Shown here: piece after piece, positions 1-7,677 of the stretch | Numbering within the stretch: the stretch's first letter is position 1 | How the letters are laid out: every line of letters begins with the position of its first letter | DNA from: Desulfomonile sp. | GTDB lineage: Bacteria > Desulfobacterota > Desulfomonilia > Desulfomonilales > Desulfomonilaceae | DNA: 13,024 bases | NCBI GenBank assembly: GCA_020216785.1 | Contig: JAIWNO010000275.1 | Coordinates: 1 to 13,024, forward strand | Direction: 5' to 3' | The notes under the pieces: generated by a model | What the model was told of the DNA's origin: nothing | Databases searched by the model: none | What the model saw: the letters and a program-made list of their open reading frames with translations, nothing else | Position numbers and translations under genes: made by a program

Positions 1-970
1 CACGCTTCAGGACTTGTTCCAGAGGGGATTCAAGGCGGTTTTTCTGGGAATAGGCTCTCACAGCTCGGTATCTCTCGGGATCAAGGGTGAAGAAGACAGG
101 ATTGCCGGCGTATTCAAGGGCGGAATCGATTTTCTCAGAGAAATCAATCTCGGAGAGCCGGTGGAAATCGGCAATCGAGTGATCATTGTGGGTGGAGGCA
201 ACACCGCGATCGATTGTGCTCGTACGTGCGTGAGAATGGGGGCTTCCGAGGTCCACGTGGTTTACAGGCGCACCGAGAAGGAGATGCCCGCGGACCATCT
301 CGAGGTGGAAGACGCTGCCGAAGAGGGCATCCAGTTTCATTTTCTCACTCAGCCAATAGAAATCATTGCGGACAACGGCGTGATGAAGGGACTCCGATGC
401 ATCCGCATGGAGCTGGGGGAGCCCGACAAATCGGGCCGGCGACGGCCGGTACCGGTGGAAGGCTCCGAATTCGAAATGGAGGCGGATACGCTCATTCCCG
501 CTATCGGCCAAAAGACTCAACTTGACTTTGTAACTCCTCAAGACGGTGTGGAGGTTACGCGGTGGGGGACTATCAAAGTAGACCCTCGCAGTATGATGAC
601 CACTCGACCTGGGGTCTTTGCCGGAGGTGACGCGGTAAGCGGGCCGTTGACGGTGGTGCATGGTATCGCTGGTGGGAAGCGTGCGGCCAAAGCTATCCAT
701 GAGTACCTGCAGCGGGGGTTCTGCACGGTTTCAGACGATCAATTGATGGAAGACATACTTGCGACCATTGAGAAGGACACGACCATTCGGGTCACTCCTC
801 GGTCCGAAGGGCGGAAAGGACCCATCACGCCGCCAAAGAAGTTGGACATGAGGGAGCGGTTGACCACCTTCGAGGAAGTGGAATCGGGTCTCACCCAGGC
901 CGGCTCGTACGTCGAGTCCAGCCGCTGCTTGAGATGCTTTCACTTGGTAATGGTCGGTCTCGCCGATTGA
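1..970 (+). CDS. GltD-like FAD/NAD(P)H oxidoreductase, C-terminal part (SfrB-like), 5' truncated
   Basis: The reading frame is open to the left edge (first full codon at 2), so this is the C-terminal ~320 residues of a longer flavoprotein. It belongs to the pyridine nucleotide-disulfide oxidoreductase group typified by the small subunit of glutamate synthase (GltD). Visible marks are the NAD(P)H-binding glycine motif VGGGNTAID (codons near 190-216), the following VVYRRTEKEMPA segment typical of GltD-type proteins, a DTLIPAIGQ segment, and the FAD-binding end motif GVFAGGDAVSGP near 610-651. The protein ends with a CLRC pair (about 928-939). The next gene is a NuoG/FdhA-type iron-sulfur protein; this gene order resembles Geobacter sfrB-sfrA and fused NuoF-GltD subunits of NADH-linked dehydrogenases. 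The likely role is electron exchange between NAD(P)H, FAD and the Fe-S partner in the cytoplasm. The missing N-terminus would decide whether it is SfrB-like or a NuoF fusion. Family assignment is firm; the SfrB name is inference. Confidence 0.85.
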   Translation, partial: TLQDLFQRGFKAVFLGIGSHSSVSLGIKGEEDRIAGVFKGGIDFLREINLGEPVEIGNRVIIVGGGNTAIDCARTCVRMGASEVHVVYRRTEKEMPADHLEVEDAAEEGIQFHFLTQPIEIIADNGVMKGLRCIRMELGEPDKSGRRRPVPVEGSEFEMEADTLIPAIGQKTQLDFVTPQDGVEVTRWGTIKVDPRSMMTTRPGVFAGGDAVSGPLTVVHGIAGGKRAAKAIHEYLQRGFCTVSDDQLMEDILATIEKDTTIRVTPRSEGRKGPITPPKKLDMRERLTTFEEVESGLTQAGSYVESSRCLRCFHLVMVGLAD

Positions 971-1009
971 CCGGTGCTCAAGAGGCGGCTTCACCTCCGA
1001 AATGAACCC

Positions 1010-1035
1010 GGAGTTCCGCCCTAATAAGGAACTCC
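1010..1035 (+). promoter_or_regulatory. Perfect 8-bp inverted repeat between the two oxidoreductase genes
   Basis: GGAGTTCC at 1010-1017 is exactly complementary to GGAACTCC at 1028-1035, with a 10-nt loop. It lies inside the 90-nt gap between the flavoprotein stop and the iron-sulfur gene, 25 nt before the latter's ATG. No T-run follows, so it is not a standard terminator. It may be an mRNA processing or stability hairpin, or a protein-binding site. The pairing is seen directly; any function is inferred. Confidence 0.5.
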
Positions 1036-1060
1036 TTCTCCATCAAGCCGAGGACGAATC

Positions 1061-3676
1061 ATGGCCCTGCTGACGATTGACGACACTGAAGTCTCGACCA
1101 CCGAAGGATCCACGATCCTTGAGGCGGCTACTCAAGCCGGCATCTGGATTCCCACCCTCTGTTACTACCCCAAGATCTCTCCGTCGGACTCCTGCCGGAT
1201 GTGCATTGTTGAAATTGACGGGTACGATCGCCCCATGACCTCCTGCAACACCGTCGCAGTGGATGGTATGCGCGTACGGACTGATACGCCGGAATTGCGC
1301 GTGATGCGCGAAGAGGTAATGAAGCTTATCCTCGCGGACCATCCTCTGGAATGTCCTACGTGTCCCGCCGGTGGAGAATGCGACATCCAGAACCTCACAT
1401 ATCGCCTGGGCATTTACGGGACCGATGTTCCCCTACAGCCGCGGGCATCGATTCCAACACCAAACTGGTCTCTTATCGAGTACAACCAGAGCCTCTGCAT
1501 TACCTGCCTGAGATGTGTGAAGGTCTGCCATGAAGTGATCGGCGCGAGCGCCCTGATCCTGCGTGGGGTGGGCTATGATGCTCGCATCGATACTCGGGAC
1601 GGCGGACCGCTCTGGTGCGATTTCTGCGGTGAGTGCGTCGAAGCGTGCCCTTCGGGAGCGATGTCCAACAAGGTTTTCCGCCGTTGGGCGCGATCGTGGG
1701 AACTGAGGAAGGTGTCCACCGTTTGCCCGCTTTGCTCCGCAGGTTGCCGCATGGAACTTAACGTGAAGGACGGGCAGGTCTTCAGGGTCACCACGGACAT
1801 GGACACCCACAACAAGGGGACGCTCTGCGTGGGCGGCCGGTTCGGCTTCGACTTCATCCACAGCGAAGACAGGCTGTTGACGCCGTTGATTCGGTCGAAC
1901 GGCGAGCTGAAACCTGTATCGTGGGAGGAGGCGACGCATTTCGCAGCGGACAGGCTCAAAAATATCATTAGTAAATCCGGCCCCGAAAGCGTGGCGGGTC
2001 TCGCGTCGGCACGGTTGACCAACGAGGACTGTTACGCGTTTCAGAAGTTCTTTCGCTCTGTGGTTGGGGCAAACAATGTGGACAGCGAGGCTCGATTCAG
2101 TTTCCTGCGCGTGCAGCGAGCCCTGGAGCTTACCTGCGGCATAAAGGGGGCGACCAACACCCTCGGCGAGTTGCTTCAGACGGGAGCGATTTTGGTGGTG
2201 GGTATCGATCCCCTTGAGGAGACTCCGGCACTCGGATGGAAGATCAAAACCGCGGCAAGGAGATACGACAGTAACGTTATTGTTGCCAATTCCAGAGGGA
2301 CAAGCCTCGACCAGTTCGCTCGACTGCGCCTTCGAATCAGGCCCTACTCCGAGAGCGAGCTTGCGCTCGGGATGATGAAAGTAATCCTGGATCAGGAGTT
2401 ATGGGACACAAAATTTGTCCGCGGCCAGACTACTCACTTTCTCCCGATGAAGGGCCTTCTCGACAAGGTCCCTATGCGCGCGATCCTCCGGAGAACCGGC
2501 GTGTCTGAAGAAGATCTCGTGTCCGCGGCGAGAATCATCGGCGAGGCGCAGAACGCGGCCATAATTTTCGGCGGAGACGTGATTCTCCAGGAGACCGGGC
2601 TCCAGTGCGCAATGAATCTTGCCAATCTCGCATTGCTCACCGGCAATATGGGACGCCCCAACGCGGGGATTTACCCGATATTCGAAAAAGGCAACATCGT
2701 CGGTCTCTGCGACATGGGAGTAATGCCTGAGTATTTGCCGGGGTATCAAAATGCGGCTGAAGCCCGCAATCTGTTCGAATCTGTGTGGAGGACCGGCCTT
2801 CCTTTTACACGGGGGTTGACCGTGCCGGAGATGGTCGTCGGACTGGAGAACGGTCGGGTGCGCGCCCTGTACATGGCCGGAGCGGACCCTCTCACCGACT
2901 ATCCCAACGCCGGTCGGTTCGCGTCTGCGATCGGGCGGGCGGAGTTTGTCATTGCTCAGGACATCTTTCTGAGCCCAACCGCACAGAAAGCGCATGTTGT
3001 GTTTCCTGCCGCGTCGTTTGCAGAGAAAGAGGGGACGTTGACCAATATCGAGCATCGGATCCAGAAACTCAATCCGGCCCTTCAACCTCCTGGAGAAGCG
3101 AGGCCCGACTGGAGCATTCTGGAAGAAGTTGCTCGAGCGATGGGCAAGCCAATGGGCTACTTTACGGCGGCTGACGTCTTTCGAGAGATGACGCTTACGA
3201 TTCCTTTCTATAGGGGGCTGAGGCGGCGAGATCTCGAAGGTGACGGACGGTTGGCCCATCCGTTCACTGACACGGGTGACCGACTACGTGGAGGCAAACC
3301 ATACGCATTCGCGCCGGTACGTACTTCAGAATCCCCAACTGACCCGGATTCCACAGAATACCCATTCGAAATGATCGTGGGTAGGGAGATGTTCCACTTC
3401 GGCTCAACCTCCACGCGATCCGCGAATTTGCGCTTGCTCACTCCACGCGGTGAACTCGAGATCAGCCCGGAAGACGCGGACTTCCTCGGGCTCGCCGATG
3501 GCGATGAAGTTACGGTTAGCTCTCGAGGCGGCTCTTTTTCCGCGCCGGTAAAGGTGTCGGCGACTATTCCGAAAGGCATAGTCTTTGCTCCGACGAACTT
3601 CCCGGACATGGGAGCATATAGACTCTTGCAGGAGAACACGACCGTCTGTAATGTGAAATTGGTGAGGCGGACGTGA
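1061..3676 (+). CDS. NuoG/FdhA/SfrA-like iron-sulfur oxidoreductase large subunit lacking the Mo-ligand Cys/Sec
   Basis: This is a complete 871-residue protein; the start at 1061 has GAGGA at 1050-1054. Domains in order: an N-terminal 2Fe-2S domain (C34, C45, C48, C62); a His-Cys 4Fe-4S motif (H94, C98, C101, C107); an eight-cysteine double 4Fe-4S ferredoxin domain (C146/149/152/156 and C186/189/192/196); a molybdopterin-oxidoreductase Fe-S motif (C222, C225, C229, C256); the molybdopterin-oxidoreductase fold; and a C-terminal dinucleotide-binding-like domain from about residue 765. Ligands for one 2Fe-2S and four 4Fe-4S clusters are present. Aligned by eye with formate dehydrogenases, the active-site Cys/Sec-His falls on S347-F348, and the Lys after the last cluster ligand falls on G258, so formate oxidation is unlikely. 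The full ferredoxin domain and absence of other nuo genes argue against ordinary complex I NuoG. The best analogue is Geobacter SfrA, the partner of an SfrB-like flavoprotein as seen upstream. Redox subunit is firm; substrate unknown. Confidence 0.85.
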   Translation: MALLTIDDTEVSTTEGSTILEAATQAGIWIPTLCYYPKISPSDSCRMCIVEIDGYDRPMTSCNTVAVDGMRVRTDTPELRVMREEVMKLILADHPLECPTCPAGGECDIQNLTYRLGIYGTDVPLQPRASIPTPNWSLIEYNQSLCITCLRCVKVCHEVIGASALILRGVGYDARIDTRDGGPLWCDFCGECVEACPSGAMSNKVFRRWARSWELRKVSTVCPLCSAGCRMELNVKDGQVFRVTTDMDTHNKGTLCVGGRFGFDFIHSEDRLLTPLIRSNGELKPVSWEEATHFAADRLKNIISKSGPESVAGLASARLTNEDCYAFQKFFRSVVGANNVDSEARFSFLRVQRALELTCGIKGATNTLGELLQTGAILVVGIDPLEETPALGWKIKTAARRYDSNVIVANSRGTSLDQFARLRLRIRPYSESELALGMMKVILDQELWDTKFVRGQTTHFLPMKGLLDKVPMRAILRRTGVSEEDLVSAARIIGEAQNAAIIFGGDVILQETGLQCAMNLANLALLTGNMGRPNAGIYPIFEKGNIVGLCDMGVMPEYLPGYQNAAEARNLFESVWRTGLPFTRGLTVPEMVVGLENGRVRALYMAGADPLTDYPNAGRFASAIGRAEFVIAQDIFLSPTAQKAHVVFPAASFAEKEGTLTNIEHRIQKLNPALQPPGEARPDWSILEEVARAMGKPMGYFTAADVFREMTLTIPFYRGLRRRDLEGDGRLAHPFTDTGDRLRGGKPYAFAPVRTSESPTDPDSTEYPFEMIVGREMFHFGSTSTRSANLRLLTPRGELEISPEDADFLGLADGDEVTVSSRGGSFSAPVKVSATIPKGIVFAPTNFPDMGAYRLLQENTTVCNVKLVRRT

Positions 3677-3706
3677 TCTGTGTCGGTAAATCGAACGAAC
3701 GTCACG

Positions 3707-3714
3707 AAAGGAGG
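3707..3714 (+). promoter_or_regulatory. Ribosome binding site deciding the start of the first REC-GAF gene
   Basis: AAAGGAGG lies 5 nt before the ATG at 3720 and only 2 nt before an in-frame GTG at 3717. The spacing favours the ATG as the start. The 43-nt gap from the upstream stop holds no obvious promoter or terminator, which suggests read-through from the oxidoreductase gene. Confidence 0.7.
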
Positions 3715-3719
3715 CTGTG

Positions 3720-4658
3720 ATGAGCGCCCTCGGGCAACCAAAGGCGACGATTCTGGTGATCGACGATGAACACATTGTCCACGAGAGCGTGCGGAGGATC
3801 CTGGAGGTGGAGGGGTACCAGGTCGAAGGGGCGCTTCGGGTCGCGGACGCCTTGAAACGCCTTGCCGAAACTTCCTTCGATCTCGTCCTCACGGACCTCA
3901 TGATGCCGGACGACAGCGGCATGAAAGCCGTGGAGGCAGTGGCCCGCGATCATCCCCTCTGCGGCGTGGTGATGTTCACCGGGTTTGCCACTGTCGAGTC
4001 CGCAGTGGAATCCATGAAACTCGGGGCACTCGATTATCTGCCGAAGCCGTTCACGCCTGAAGAGCTCCTCGACGTCATCGAAAAGGCGATGGCAAAGGTG
4101 CGCAAGCTGCGCCGCGACCGGGAAATCGAACAGACCTATGCGGAGGCTGAGAAGGCGATCAAGTCCAGTCTTGATCTCAAGGAGATCCTTGGCCTTATTA
4201 GCGGAAGCGTCACAGCCCTTCTGAAAATGAGGGGATGCGCGCTGTACCTCCACAACAAGAAGAGCGACACGCTTGACCTCATGGCCGCAAAAGGACTGAG
4301 CGCCCAGCACCTTGAGCGAGTGGACGCCCTGCCCGCGAACAAGTTCCCCGATGTGCTCGCGGAAGGGAAGGCGGTCACCGTCACCCAGGCGGAATTCGAT
4401 GCGCGCTTGCAGCAGCCTGAAGCCGCCAAGGAAGAGGGGATCGTTGCCATCATCTCCGTCCCGCTCAAAGTGAAAGACGCGGTTCTTGGAATGCTGCGGC
4501 TTTACAGCAGCGACCGAACTTCGATTACGGACGAGGAGATGGATCTTTTGCTCAAGTTCGCGGAGCAAAGCTCAAGGGCTATCGAAAACGCCATGTCGTA
4601 TGAGCAGGTCCGCACCGACATCGAAAGCCTGAGGAAACACATTCCCGGAGCAGCGTGA
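3720..4658 (+). CDS. REC-GAF response regulator without DNA-binding output (first copy)
   Basis: A 312-residue cytoplasmic protein. The receiver domain spans about residues 9-125, with acidic pair D15/D16, phospho-acceptor D59, switch T87 and K109 in LPKPF, so it should accept phosphate. A helical linker (about 115-145) is followed by a GAF domain (about 148-300) ending in a helix. There is no helix-turn-helix, AAA+, GGDEF or other effector domain. GAF domains bind small ligands or mediate dimerisation, so phosphorylation and ligand state may be integrated here, with output through protein contact (inference). The gene starts 43 nt after the SfrA-like gene and probably shares its transcript. 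It is a clear paralogue of the gene at 4949-5896. Start chosen from the AAAGGAGG site; an in-frame GTG one codon earlier is possible. Confidence 0.9.
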   Translation: MSALGQPKATILVIDDEHIVHESVRRILEVEGYQVEGALRVADALKRLAETSFDLVLTDLMMPDDSGMKAVEAVARDHPLCGVVMFTGFATVESAVESMKLGALDYLPKPFTPEELLDVIEKAMAKVRKLRRDREIEQTYAEAEKAIKSSLDLKEILGLISGSVTALLKMRGCALYLHNKKSDTLDLMAAKGLSAQHLERVDALPANKFPDVLAEGKAVTVTQAEFDARLQQPEAAKEEGIVAIISVPLKVKDAVLGMLRLYSSDRTSITDEEMDLLLKFAEQSSRAIENAMSYEQVRTDIESLRKHIPGAA

Positions 4659-4948
4659 CGGTCGCGCTGCAAGCACCGCGGATGCGCTCGGAAAGGGGTG
4701 GCGCCTCCCAAAGATCAATCCAATGAGCAAAATCAGCCCCTTTCAGGGCTGTATGGCTCAGTAAGGACGCGTCTCTAACGCACGGACCCGCAACGATAGG
4801 CAAGAGATCTGTCCGAGCCGATGCGCGTTCGGTCAGAGTGCCGCTGATGCGAAGTCAGGGCGATGCGCCGGCCCGATTGCCGACACAACCGGAAACGGCT
4901 TAGCGGTCGGAACTCTTGTCAAACGCTCACCACTCAGGAGATTGCATC
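4659..4948. other. 290-nt gap between the two REC-GAF genes
   Basis: No protein-coding gene is convincing here. Two small structures are visible: an imperfect palindrome at 4696-4709 (GGG-T-GGCGCC-T-CCC) and a 6-bp hairpin, CAGCCC at 4734-4739 with GGGCTG at 4746-4751. The hairpin has no T-run, so a terminator is doubtful. An in-frame TTG at 4916 could extend the downstream gene by 11 codons, but it lacks a ribosome site. No convincing sigma70 or sigma54 promoter was found, although the length of the gap would allow a separate promoter for the second copy. Confidence 0.4.
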
Positions 4949-5896
4949 ATGGAAAAGAAGCAAGGGCGAATTCTGGTTCTCGACGACGAGCAGATCGTGC
5001 TGGACAGCGTTTCCCGCGTCTTGGAAGACGAGAACTATGAGGTGGTGACATGTCGCAAAGGCGAGGAGGCTGTCGAAGCACTCAAAAGGCAAAGCTTCGA
5101 CATTCTTATTACCGACATGAAGATGCCGGGAATGGACGGGCTGCAGGCAATGGAGGCCCTCACTGAGGTCGATCCTGACCTTTCGATGATTATGCTGACG
5201 GGTTACGCCACTATTGATTCCGCGGTAAAAGCCATGAAAATCGGAGCGGTTGATTATATCAAAAAGCCTTTCACGCCTGAGCAGCTGAGCGCGCTGGTCC
5301 AAAAGGTTATGGACGCCCGGAAGGCCCGCTTCGATAAACGTTACCGGGAAGACACTTTCGAGGACGTGAAGCAGGCAATCTCCTCGACCCTCAATCTCAA
5401 GGAAGTTCTCGACCTCATTGTTCAGGGCGTGGTCAAGGTGATGAAGGTCAAAGGAAGCACTTTGAGCTTGCTCGACAAGAACCGGGAAAAACTCCGGGTT
5501 TTTGCGCACCACGGCCTCAGCAAGAACTATGTGGACAAAGGGCCGATCGATTCATCCAAGAGCATGGGTGAGGTGATACTGAGCGGCAAGCACGTGTGGG
5601 TGAAGGACGCGGCGTCCGATCCCCGTGTGCAATATCCGCGGGAAGCGATGCGGGAAGGAGTTGCGTCGATTCTAAGCGTTCCGCTCATTATCCGGAACAA
5701 GGTTATTGGGGCGCTGCGGGTCTACACGGATGAGCCGCGCGAATTCTCCCAGGAAGAGATTGACTTCTTGTACCGATTTGCTGAACAGGTGGCGATGGCC
5801 ATCCAGAACGCCCGCTCGTACGAAGACGTAAAAGATGAATACGAGGCCTTACGCGACGATTTGTGGGATCATTTCGATAAGAGCGGCTTGCTCTAA
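4949..5896 (+). CDS. REC-GAF response regulator without DNA-binding output (second copy)
   Basis: A 315-residue paralogue of the preceding gene with the same architecture. The receiver domain (about residues 6-122) has D12/D13, phospho-acceptor D56, T84 and K106 in KKPF. A linker follows, then a GAF domain (about 145-300) and an acidic C-terminal tail. The ATG at 4949 is preceded by CAGGAG at 4935-4940, 8 nt away, and fits the usual receiver start. The two copies keep the same landmarks (receiver ending KPFTPE, linker with SSLDLKE or SSTLNLKE, GAF core ending in SVPL), which points to tandem duplication and divergence. Output is not apparent from sequence. The kinase gene follows after 110 nt, so these proteins are plausible phosphate acceptors from the downstream kinases (inference). 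Confidence 0.9.
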   Translation: MEKKQGRILVLDDEQIVLDSVSRVLEDENYEVVTCRKGEEAVEALKRQSFDILITDMKMPGMDGLQAMEALTEVDPDLSMIMLTGYATIDSAVKAMKIGAVDYIKKPFTPEQLSALVQKVMDARKARFDKRYREDTFEDVKQAISSTLNLKEVLDLIVQGVVKVMKVKGSTLSLLDKNREKLRVFAHHGLSKNYVDKGPIDSSKSMGEVILSGKHVWVKDAASDPRVQYPREAMREGVASILSVPLIIRNKVIGALRVYTDEPREFSQEEIDFLYRFAEQVAMAIQNARSYEDVKDEYEALRDDLWDHFDKSGLL

Positions 5897-5967
5897 TCGA
5901 GTGGCGCTGCCCGATTCACAGATTTCTCAGGCTGCGCAGGCCGGTTGGTAGCCGCTTGCAGAACGAC

Positions 5968-5999
5968 CGCGCGAGGCTGTCGCGCGTGGATGGAGGTGA
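5968..5999 (+). promoter_or_regulatory. Hairpin abutting the Shine-Dalgarno site of the membrane kinase gene
   Basis: CGCGCGA at 5968-5974 pairs perfectly with TCGCGCG at 5980-5986 across a 5-nt loop. Five nt later comes GGAGGTGA (5992-5999), 7 nt before the ATG at 6007. The strong ribosome site fixes this start over an in-frame TTG at 5956. The hairpin could affect ribosome loading or mRNA processing. The structure is seen in sequence; its role is inferred. Confidence 0.5.
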
Positions 6000-6006
6000 C
6001 GACGAG

Positions 6007-7677
6007 ATGGCTCAGGTCAGATCCTCTAACCCCTCTGCAGAACCCGAGTCGCGCATGGAGCGGAGCGAGCGAATAGGAACTCTGTTGCTCCATTTCATGA
6101 AGCCTTCGGATCGCCGGCGCACATTTCTGTCATTCAAGAATCGTATCCTCATTAGCACCTTGCTGGTTCTCATCGGGTGCGTAGTGATGATAGCGCTTGT
6201 GCTCCAGATCTATATCTTTCCTCGCCTTAAAGGCGACCAGGCGGTCGTGGCAAACCTCAAGATGCTCCACCTGGTCGCGAGCGTCATCATTGTTGCAATA
6301 AGCTGGGGATTCATCGAGCTAATCTCAAAAAGAATTACCTCGCCGCTGAGGGAACTCACCAAGCGAGCCGATCAGATCAGCAAGGAGGCGGGTAGGACCC
6401 TGGAGCGCATGCAGGAGTGGTCCTCGCTCAGGGATGAGCGCCTTGAAGCCGCGGAGGCAGCGACCGGCGACGAGATCGCTCAGTTGAAGATTTCCTTTTA
6501 TCGGATGCTGGCCCACCTGAGGGCTTCGGAAGCACATTTGCGTGAATCTGAGGCGAAGTATCGGTTTCTGTTCAATGACGGGCCGTTTCCGCTCTTCGTG
6601 CTTAGTGCCGACGACTTCAGAATAGTCGATGTGAACGCGCGAGCCGAGCAGGAATACCAGTACACCCGTGAAGAACTGCTCGGGAAGAATTTCATCGACC
6701 TCATGCCGCCGGTGGGGCGTCGCCAACAGTTTGAAACTTTCAAGGTCCTGGCCGCGAACAAAGGCGGCCCGCCGCCGGTAATCCAGCAGAAACGCCGTGA
6801 CGGCTCGGTATTTATGAGCCACGTGCAGGCGCGGTTAAGCTGGTTCAAAGAACGACCGGCTGTCATCGCTGCGGTTTGGGACGTTACCGAGAAGCTCGAG
6901 CAAGAAGCGATGCTCGTTCAAACCGGCAAAATGGCCACCCTTGGCGAAATGGCCACGGGAATTGCACACGAGCTGAACCAGCCGCTCAACGTCATCAAGA
7001 TCGCTTCGGATTTTCTGCTCAAGAGCGTCCGGAAGGGCCACCCGATTTCTCATGAAGAGCTTCTCCTCACCGCGGAGGAATTGGGAAAGAACGTTGATCG
7101 TGCGGCGCTCATTATCGGTCATCTGCGCCAGTTTGGACGCAAAGCCGAAAGCACGATGAGTCCCATCGACATCAATACACCCATCCAAGGGGCATTTACG
7201 CTTCTGGGAACACAGTTGAACAAGGCCGGAATTATCTGCGAACTGACGCTGGAGGAGAATCTTCCACAGATCATGGGGGACGCCAACCGGCTGGAGCAGG
7301 TCTTCATCAACCTGGTCATCAATGCCCGTGACGCGATGCTTCAGCAGGAACGAGAGGCTGGGCCTGGGCAGCCGACGCAGAAGGTTCTCGCCATCAAGTC
7401 TTACCAGGAGAGCGACCGCGTTGTGGTAATCGTCTCGGATACCGGGCCGGGAGTACCACCGGAATTGCGCTCACGGATATTCGAGCCGTTCTTCACCACC
7501 AAAAAAGTAGGGGAGGGCACCGGAGTCGGGCTCTCGGTGAGTTACGGCATCATCAGGGAGCACCAGGGAACCATCGAAGTGAACGGCCACGATCAAGGCG
7601 GCGCCACTTTCACGCTCAAATTTCCAGCTCTGGATCGGGCATTGGAGATAGCGCATGACGAAGATCCTAATCATTGA
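6007..7677 (+). CDS. Membrane sensor histidine kinase (TM-HAMP-PAS-HisKA-HATPase)
   Basis: A 556-residue inner-membrane kinase. Two hydrophobic segments (about residues 47-71 and 87-107) flank a periplasmic loop of only ~15-20 residues, so there is no room for an extracytoplasmic sensor domain. A HAMP-like region (about 108-175) leads to a PAS domain (about 183-297), the HisKA dimerisation domain with H321 in HELNQPLN, and an ATPase domain with the N-box (N435, N439), G1 box DTGPG (478-482), the FEPFFTT F-box (492-498) and a G2 box ending GVGLS near 506-510. All catalytic motifs are intact. Sensing probably occurs through the PAS domain or the membrane. The stop overlaps the next gene by 23 nt, implying translational coupling, and that gene's receiver domain is the obvious first phosphate target (inference). 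Confidence 0.92.
   Translation: MAQVRSSNPSAEPESRMERSERIGTLLLHFMKPSDRRRTFLSFKNRILISTLLVLIGCVVMIALVLQIYIFPRLKGDQAVVANLKMLHLVASVIIVAISWGFIELISKRITSPLRELTKRADQISKEAGRTLERMQEWSSLRDERLEAAEAATGDEIAQLKISFYRMLAHLRASEAHLRESEAKYRFLFNDGPFPLFVLSADDFRIVDVNARAEQEYQYTREELLGKNFIDLMPPVGRRQQFETFKVLAANKGGPPPVIQQKRRDGSVFMSHVQARLSWFKERPAVIAAVWDVTEKLEQEAMLVQTGKMATLGEMATGIAHELNQPLNVIKIASDFLLKSVRKGHPISHEELLLTAEELGKNVDRAALIIGHLRQFGRKAESTMSPIDINTPIQGAFTLLGTQLNKAGIICELTLEENLPQIMGDANRLEQVFINLVINARDAMLQQEREAGPGQPTQKVLAIKSYQESDRVVVIVSDTGPGVPPELRSRIFEPFFTTKKVGEGTGVGLSVSYGIIREHQGTIEVNGHDQGGATFTLKFPALDRALEIAHDEDPNH

Noticed and set aside
2399..3259. 286-residue minus-strand frame within the iron-sulfur gene
   Set aside because: It is antisense to a conserved molybdopterin-fold region and has no recognisable domain.
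1061..3676. Catalytically active formate dehydrogenase alpha subunit
   Set aside because: The Cys/Sec-His active-site pair is Ser-Phe and the conserved Lys near the Fe-S cluster is Gly, so formate oxidation is unlikely.
1061..3676. NuoG of a standard respiratory complex I
   Set aside because: The eight-cysteine double ferredoxin domain is complete, the partner is GltD-like, and no other nuo subunit follows; signalling genes do.
4734..4751. Terminator after the first REC-GAF gene
   Set aside because: The 6-bp hairpin has no following T-run, so it was kept only as a note in the intergenic entry.
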